Below are positions 21,604 through 27,140 of a stretch of DNA of 27,140 bases, one piece after another. The notes under the pieces were generated by a model. It made no database searches, was not told the origin of the DNA, and worked only from the letters and a program-made list of their open reading frames with translations. The position numbers and the translations under genes were made by a program. Position 1 is the first letter of the stretch; every line of letters starts with the position of its first letter. The stretch is from Hypsibius dujardini (taxonomy: Eukaryota > Tardigrada > Eutardigrada > Parachela > Hypsibiidae), in contig LRSR01010008.1 of NCBI GenBank assembly GCA_001579985.1, positions 1-27,140 of the forward strand, in the 5' to 3' direction.

Positions 21604-22080
21604 ATTTAATCTCTATGGCCCGACCCGAAACCCAAAACGATCAGTGGAGCCTCACAAACCCGAACCAACATTTTTAATTTTAATTGAACCCACCCCGAAC
21701 CCGACCCGAAACCCGAAAAAGATCCTTCGCTGAAAAACATCTTATTAACTAAAAATGTCAGAAATTTTGTGCTTCTAGCCAACGTTACGAAAGGACTTGT
21801 TAATGTTACAAAACAAAGTGTCATCACACGTGACTGATGCAGTTGCACAAGAGACGGACTACCACGTGACATGCTCTTTCAACTGCTATTGTACAATTAT
21901 TCCATTCCATAATTTCAAGTGCAGTGATTAAAACATACCGCGCTGCAGTCAAACTTTCCCGAACCCACCCGAAACTTGAATGTCCTGAACCTGCCCGAAA
22001 ATTAATTCTGACAATTGCCGACCCGACAATCGTTTTTCCAGAACCAAAATCCCGAAAGCTTTTTTTGGAGCCCAAAAGAT
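21604..22080. repeat. CCCGA-rich degenerate repeat, likely transposon-derived
   Basis: Two clusters of CCCGACCCGAAACCC-type words (about 21618-21720 and 21957-22055) flank a plain middle section. All copies face the same way. Such words form the ends of some MITE-like elements. No clean terminal inverted repeats or target duplication were found, so classification is open. Confidence 0.5.
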
Positions 22081-22611
22081 TTCGGCGTAGGACTGATTGG
22101 CTGCCACTTTGGTCGAGTTTTAATTATTATCAACCAAATTCCGGTTTGATATGGGAAAGCTATTGTCAGTTAAAACTTCAACTTTATATACTTACATTCC
22201 TCAGGGGTTTGGTTGCTTCAGTCAGACAATATGCAATGAAGTTATGAACAGTCACTGGACATATAAAACTATCAGAAATTAAATAAATGAAGGTGAAGTG
22301 GATTAAAATGCGAGTGGTTAGAAAAAACTGAAATGCTGTGAAAAAATGAATGTGTTTGCTGAATGAATGAAAATGCTGTGTTTAGGCTGTAGGGGCGCCA
22401 CGTGTAATGAGAAATCTCACACCGGCTTATTTGCAACAGAATCAATCAGCTGATTGTCGGTGAGCCTTTGCGGTTCCACGGATGCTCATTGAACAAGATT
22501 TATTTAAATTTTTACTTCACTGCTATTTGTGCATGGTTTTTCTTGGTTTGGTTTTCATCAATATTAAAAGCTTTTATCATTTTTCAAATTTGTTATTTGG
22601 AAATTAGTAGT
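22081..22611. other. No secure gene
   Basis: On the minus strand 22268-22196 sits between TTCTGATAG and a GTAAGTATA donor. It is open in one phase for 24 codons, including CPVTVHNFIAYCL. It could be a small exon, but nothing joins to it. Confidence 0.3.
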
Positions 22612-22990
22612 AAATTGGATGCGGCAATACATGCAGTTGAAGAAAGGGGGAATAACTGTTTGGAGGACGACTTGCAATATTCGCGTGTCGCAGACAACTC
22701 TTCGAGGGCATTTGAATGATCGAGAAATCGGGGCACGAGGAAGACTGACAAATTTAACGCCAAAAGAAGAGCTTGCGATTTGCGATCTACTACACAATTA
22801 TGCCGACCTCGGTGTACCATTATCCAGGTATTATCTGATGAAAGTTAACTTTGGTTTGTGCAAAGAAAAAATCTGCTTGAGGGCGGATCATTCAAGCGCC
22901 AGGGCCTACCGGAGCCGAACATCGACTCGACCTTGTGCTTTATTCGCCACCGAGTTAGTGGAACCACTGCCGGCTACGATATTCCAGTGA
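22612..22990 (+). pseudogene. Transposase relic with psq-type helix-turn-helix (pogo/Tigger-like)
   Basis: One frame gives KLDAAIHAVEE (from 22612). After a shift near 22645, in a G-run, the next frame continues GGITVWRTTCNIRVSQTTLRGHL, then GARGRLTNLTPKEELAICDL and ADLGVPLS. This is the order of the Pipsqueak HTH followed by the linker of pogo/CENP-B-type transposases: basic HTH ending in a TLR.HL recognition helix, then a GR...LTP.EE segment and a LG.PL. motif. The frameshift and the absence of a DDE domain mark it as dead. The frame closes at 22988-22990. Confidence 0.65.
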
Positions 22991-23021
22991 GTATGCATCA
23001 ACGGCTTAACGGCTCCATTCC

Positions 23022-23267
23022 CCCGAAGACTTGAAAAGTGACAGATACCCGACTGAATACCTCTGCTGGAAAGATGTAGAACGAAGCGTCCGTCGGGTTG
23101 CCCTTGAAAAGCGTTTGACCAAAGCCCAAGAAGACGTTATGAATAATTTGAAAAAACAAAAGAAGACCGCTGCTTCACTTATGACATCAGGCAAGCAAAA
23201 GAAGCTTGTTAAAAAATTTGAAAAGCGAGGGAAGCCGATAAAACGTGTTTTCGAACTAATTGTATAA
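23022..23267 (+). pseudogene. Lys-rich open stretch, possible C-terminal part of the same transposase
   Basis: A frame with PEDLKSDRYPTEYLCW near its start runs on to a Lys/Arg-rich helical tail (NNLKKQKKTAASLM, then KKLVKKFEKRG). It lies 30-300 bp downstream of the psq relic on the same strand. Basic tails of this kind end many pogo-type transposases, but no DDE motif is present to prove it. An independent small gene fragment cannot be excluded. Confidence 0.35.
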
Positions 23268-23559
23268 TGGAAGTGCTGCCTATCTAGCCGAAATAAAACA
23301 GTGCAGAAACCTGAATGATACGTGTCTGCGTAAAGCGACACAGTTTCTAAAGATTGGTGGCTAAGTAGTCATTTCAGCGCATCTTTACTTGATTGATAAT
23401 AGCGCAGGATAGCAATACCAATTTAAGTAATCGAACGCCTAAGCGAGTGAGCCGATTTATTGACCAAGTGGAGGGCGAGCCGAAATCAGACTTCTCCTCA
23501 TACAGTATGCATGGCAAAGTAAATTTAATAGTATTAATAGGCTATTCTCTAAATGAAAC

Positions 23560-23703
23560 ATGATTCAATTCGTGGTTAGGGTGAGCTGCAGGGAGCCCGT
23601 AAACTTTCTACCAATCGACACTTACGAGCTGTTATACACTCGAACATGCAAATTAGCCCTCCACTTGACTGGACACAGCGAGGCTCTAACATCCGCAATC
23701 CCG
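23560..23703 (+). CDS. Possible first coding exon, unidentified
   Basis: An ATG at 23560 opens 48 codons ending exactly at a strong donor (CCG then GTAAGT at 23704). The translation includes PVNFLPIDTYELLYTR. A phase-compatible exon with a good acceptor (TTTTCTGCCGCAG) lies at 24216-24329 and ends in TAA. That exon lies opposite the minus-strand candidate gene below, so at most one is likely real. No family recognised. Confidence 0.3.
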
Positions 23704-23828
23704 GTAAGTACACACACACCACACCACACCACACGTACAATTATAAACCGATACAATAATTAGTCGTTGAAAGGACTTTTAAGCCGGTAACACTTCCTCA
23801 CTCTCTCCCACTCAAACACCCAAACACT

Positions 23829-24415
23829 TTATTTGCTCACGCACCGATCAGTCATGCTTACCGAATTACCGCTGCAGTAATAATCGACACAGTCAACAAA
23901 GTAATAACGCATATACAAGGAGAGAGAGAGAGAGAGAGAGACTGTATATTCATTCACAAAAACAAGGTGTGTACACTATAAGGCGATTCTCTGGCACCCG
24001 TAAGACACCTCACTTGCAACTATCCGCAGCGCAACGACGATGATGATCTCTCGCGCTCTCTTGAAAGTATATTTGCTTCCCCGTGTCTCTCGGTGGGTGA
24101 TGTAAAAATCTGGTTTTGTTTCCGGGCTTCGGAAAAAAACCCATGAAGCATGTAGTGTACATAGATACACCGAAAAAAGTGAGTAAGATGATTTGCCGCT
24201 CATTTTCTGCCGCAGAGACGGATGTGTGCCAGAGGCGCAGATTTTTGGTTATATGATCTTTGTAAATTCACTCACCGGGGCTTGTACAGTGGGACTTTCA
24301 CTTGCCAGTCCGGATGTAGAGCAAAATAATATTGCTTCTGAGTAGCAGCAGTGTATGTGTGATCTGTCTCAGAAGGGTAGTTGACATTGAATTTTGTCGG
24401 TGCTTTTTTTATATT
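23829..24415 (-). CDS. Possible 3' end of an unidentified gene, three exons
   Basis: Three candidate exons (minus) join in phase: 24415-24276, 24109-24014 and 23871-23829, with donors GTGAGT and GTGAGG and acceptors CCGCAG, AACCAG and CTGCAG. The first is the best: 46 open codons with Tyr- and Pro-rich text such as QYYFALHPDWQVKVPLYKP. The last ends in a stop overlapping AATAAA. The stretch has no start codon, so earlier exons would have to lie in or beyond the protease promoter. No family recognised. The plus-strand model at 23560/24216 conflicts with it. Confidence 0.3.
23919..23942. repeat. GA dinucleotide microsatellite
   Basis: Twelve uninterrupted GA units. A CACAC-type patch lies at 23709-23734. 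Confidence 0.9.
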
Positions 24416-24514
24416 CTGCGGTTATGCAAGATTGGAGCGAGTGACGTCTCAACGCGGAAATAAACGCTCCTTTATCATCACATTTTGTGTCAGCTTCCGC
24501 GGCTATTTCCTGCT

Positions 24515-24524
24515 TATTTATAAG
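24515..24524 (+). promoter_or_regulatory. Possible TATA box of the CLIP protease gene
   Basis: TATTTATAAG lies 110 bp before the start codon, a distance that leaves room for a short 5' UTR. A CRE-like GTGACGTCT lies near 24440. Both are sequence matches only. Confidence 0.35.
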
Positions 24525-24633
24525 CTGCTAAAGTCGGAAAGGATTTTGCACTGTATTTTAAACAATTTGTTAGCTAGAAGCTCCCTAGTTTTCAGTTATC
24601 TTTCTGCAAGTCCGCTGGTTCGGATCTCGCAAA

Positions 24634-25184
24634 ATGAATTTCCTCCGCTCAAGTTTTACCAAAGGCGTCCTTGTTTTGACTGTTTTTGTGACGATCTCAT
24701 CGGCTCAAGGTACCGTACCGTATGTCAAATGTGGCACTGCATTGATTACCGGATCATTGCACATTTTTGCTTGCAGATTCGGAGTTTTCCTTTGGTCCGA
24801 GGCAGACGAGACCGTCGTCAGCGACCACAATTGCGACTACGCCCACGTCCAGTACTTCCGCGCCGGCCAATCAATCTGTTGCAGTTGAGAATGGCAGAAC
24901 GCGAATGGCTCGTTTGCTGGCAGCAGGCAGGAAAAACGACTCAATTAGTGCACGGTCAAGAGCGTTTGATCCAACACCGTTTATGGGACAAGGATCGACA
25001 AGTTTGGAGACGAACTTCCTGTCCATTCAATCTGGAGGCAGTAAATTCACACACACAAATGGGGATTCTGGGAATTTTATTATAAATAACGGAGTCCCGC
25101 AGGGGTTTCAACCTGGGCCATCTATTCCAGTCGGTGCCACTGGTAAGTGTCTGTGTTTGTTGTTTTCCTGTCTGTTTGTCTGTC

Positions 25185-25215
<31 letters not shown>

Positions 25216-26535
25216 TTGTCTTAGTTTCTCAGAGGATCTGAATTGCCGATTATTTTTCTGTAGGTTTGTTCAGTCCGCTCAATGCTCGACCAGGAAATTT
25301 CCCACAGCCTGGTTCTTTGCCCAATTCCTGCCGTTGCGAAGCCTTTGCGGACTGTCGCGACGTCTCCGCCTTTGCTCGTTCCGACCGACCCCGACAGGAT
25401 GTCTGTCAACCCGGAGCAGTTCTTTGCTGTTCCGGTCGCAAGCCTTCCGCGGTAGGGAATCCCGCGAATATCATCATCGCGCAGCAACCCCAACCAGTTC
25501 TGGTACCCGTCACGGTGGCCACGCCTATTGTTCAGCCAAACGGCAACTTCGTTCCCGCTGGCGCGGTTACGCCCAACGCAGCAATCGCAAGTCTACTCAA
25601 CCAAGACTGTGGCCGGAAGGGAGGCAATCCCCTGGCCCGAACTTTCGATGTAACTAATCCTCGAGGGGACGCCGAGTTTGGGGAGTACCCATGGATGGCG
25701 GCTATTCTGAAGAGTGATTTGAACTACGTTTGTGGAGGTGCCTTAATTGAGGCTCGTCTAGTGTTGACTGCTGCTCATTGCGTTGCAAAGTAAGTGACCT
25801 TGACTACTGCTTATTATTTGGGGACAACAGTCTGAATTCTCCCTATGTTTCACGTAAAAGATGTTTAATATAACTCGATTGATTGGATGCATGAAATCTC
25901 AATGCCATTCATATGCATCATTTGAATGTCTGAACTTGGTTAGCGTTGACTTATTTCATTTCATTTTATTTCTGTTATTATTAATGAACGTTTATCTATT
26001 TTTTAAGAATTTTAATGATGCTCTATTTTAAGTATTTCCTTGTTATCCGTTGACCAAGTGCTATATTTTATCTATTCTATATTTTGGACCAGTTTTTCAA
26101 CTATTAATTAACTGTTGGCCTATTTTTATCTAATAATTGAATTAGTGCTTATTTGTCGACTGCAGCCGTAGACGGACGTATAGATTTTGCCTAACGGAAT
26201 GTCTGACAAGCGAGAGATCGGTACAGTAGTCTCATATTGTACATTACATTACCACACAAAAAATGTTTACAGGGTGAGAGGTGAGGACTTAATCGTCCGA
26301 CTCGGTGAGTTCGACGTCAGCGAAACCACCGAGCCGCCGTATCAAGACATCCACGTCAAGAAAGTGATCATTCACGGGGATTACCACAGCGGAACCCTAC
26401 GCAACGACATTGCCCTGTTGGTGCTCGATCAGCCAGCCGTAATGAACTCTTACATCCGACCTGTCTGCCTGCCACCGGCCATCGATTTCACCGCCATGAC
26501 GTGTACGGTTAGCGGATGGGGGAAAAACAGTCCCA
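24634..26535 (+). CDS. Secreted CLIP-domain serine protease or protease homologue, N-terminal 410 codons
   Basis: Exons: 24634-24709, 24777-25142, 25264-25789, 26273-26535. The last ends in phase 1 and the rest lies beyond the window. A signal peptide (GVLVLTVFVTISSA, about 11-24) is followed by a Ser/Thr/Gly-rich linker. A CLIP domain follows with Cys 170, 172, 178, 195, 202 and 203, then a Gln/Pro/Val linker. C263 may tether to the protease domain, which starts near AEFGEYPWMAAIL (284-296). Catalytic His319 (TAAHC) and Asp368 (RNDIALL) are present; the Ser region is outside. No R-IVGG-type activation site precedes the protease domain. That and FGE[YF]PWM resemble CLIPA/PPAF-2-like homologues, which often lack the catalytic Ser. 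Family role: extracellular cascades of melanisation and clotting. The start is the only ATG giving a signal peptide. Confidence 0.93.
25168..25220. repeat. TCTG microsatellite
   Basis: About eleven TCTG units with single-base interruptions, inside the 121-bp second intron of the protease gene, close to its acceptor. Confidence 0.9.
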
Positions 26536-26625
26536 GTAAGCACTTTATTTAACACAATAATTGTCCTTCATCTGAGCATCCGTATACAGTATGTAATATT
26601 CAGAGGCTCGTTTAGAGTCCTTACA

Positions 26626-27135
26626 GGTCGGAACTAAGACCCCTCACGATATGGTCAGGGGGGGGGAGTGAGCATAGAGACAAAATTCTTTTTTTTCAAG
26701 ATTGAACTCAAAGTTCAGCCTTTCAGTTCAGCTCAGTTCAGTTCAGTTCAGGGGGATCTTTTCCCTGATTATTTTGAAACTTGTGGGGGGGGGGGTTGGG
26801 GGTCTGATTTTCAGTAGGCCCCAGTGATTTCAAAACATTTTCAAAAGCATCCGTTTTTCGTTCAATTTGAGGTTCGTTGAGGTTCAATATAAGCTCCCTA
26901 TTAATGAATACAAATGGGAAGTTCAAAACATTCAAGACCGGTCCAAATTTGAATGTAAAACTGATGTTTTTGGAAACATTTTGAAATCCCTGGGGCTAGA
27001 TATCCGACCTCCAAATCCCGACAAGTTTCGAAATGATCGGAGACAAGAAGCCCAATTCAGAGTTCAATCTTAAAAAATGAACATTTTGCCCCTTTGCCCA
27101 CCCTGGCCCTACCATGAGGGGTCCTGGTTCCGACC
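26626..27135. mobile_element. 510-bp foldback element (full-length inverted repeat)
   Basis: The left end, GGTCGGAACTAAGACCCCTC at 26626, mirrors the right end, which on the other strand from 27135 reads GGTCGGAACCAGGACCCCTC. The similarity continues through both arms: AAGATTGAACTC, TGAAACTTGT, ATTTCAAAA and a shared segment that translates to KTD.F.N.LKSLG from either arm. The arms meet near 26882-26890. TA lies 2-3 bp outside each end, so a TA target duplication is possible but not proven. There is no transposase. It lies in the protease intron that begins at 26536. Confidence 0.8.
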
Positions 27136-27140
27136 AATAA

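Noticed and set aside
24381-25085. 234-codon open frame on plus
   Set aside because: It crosses the protease start, first intron and second exon in the wrong frame. The spliced model gives a signal peptide and domains.
26738-27073. Two overlapping frames that share a KTD.F.N.LKSLG segment on opposite strands
   Set aside because: They are the two arms of the foldback element, not genes.
1-27140. tRNA, rRNA or snRNA genes
   Set aside because: I looked for GGTTCGAATC-type B boxes, paired cloverleaf arms and known conserved RNA cores and found none; a covariance-model search would be decisive.

Overview
The window reads as genomic DNA of an animal: spliced genes with GT..AG introns, a rhodopsin-type GPCR, an NDRG-family gene and a CLIP-domain serine protease, separated by AT-rich non-coding DNA full of microsatellites and decayed transposons. 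CLIP-domain proteases of the type seen here are known from panarthropods, so an ecdysozoan/panarthropod source is likely. A tardigrade is my guess, at low confidence. There are no bacterial operons, phage genes or CRISPR arrays.

Layout. Positions 1-3148 hold a LINE 3' relic (931-1335), two tandem-repeat patches and no secure gene. From 10286 down to 3149 on the minus strand lies a complete NDRG-family gene. I assembled it from 14 small exons whose splice phases all agree (318 codons plus stop). Its introns carry a 493-bp MITE with a TAA target duplication (9093-9585) and a 2-kb stretch bounded by terminal inverted repeats (4793-6811). At 12026-13322 (plus) is a P-loop GTPase-like gene broken by three frameshifts, most likely a pseudogene. 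Positions 13323-18130 are mostly empty: microsatellites, one inverted repeat and a cysteine-rich open stretch of unknown status. From 20408 down to 18131 (minus) lies a complete three-exon GPCR of 332 residues. Positions 20409-24500 hold a CCCGA-rich repeat, a broken psq-HTH transposase relic and several exon-like stretches that compete on the two strands. From 24634 to the right edge (plus) runs the first 410 codons of a secreted CLIP-domain serine protease or protease homologue. The intron that leaves the window contains a 510-bp foldback element.

The three intact genes have unrelated roles (an alpha/beta-hydrolase-fold scaffold, a membrane receptor, an extracellular protease cascade component), and nothing suggests they work together. 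I see no evidence for a new multi-gene system. The most notable observations are the NDRG and GPCR gene models, which are invisible as single ORFs, the protease's lack of a standard activation site, the broken GTPase among intact neighbours, and the foldback and MITE insertions inside introns.
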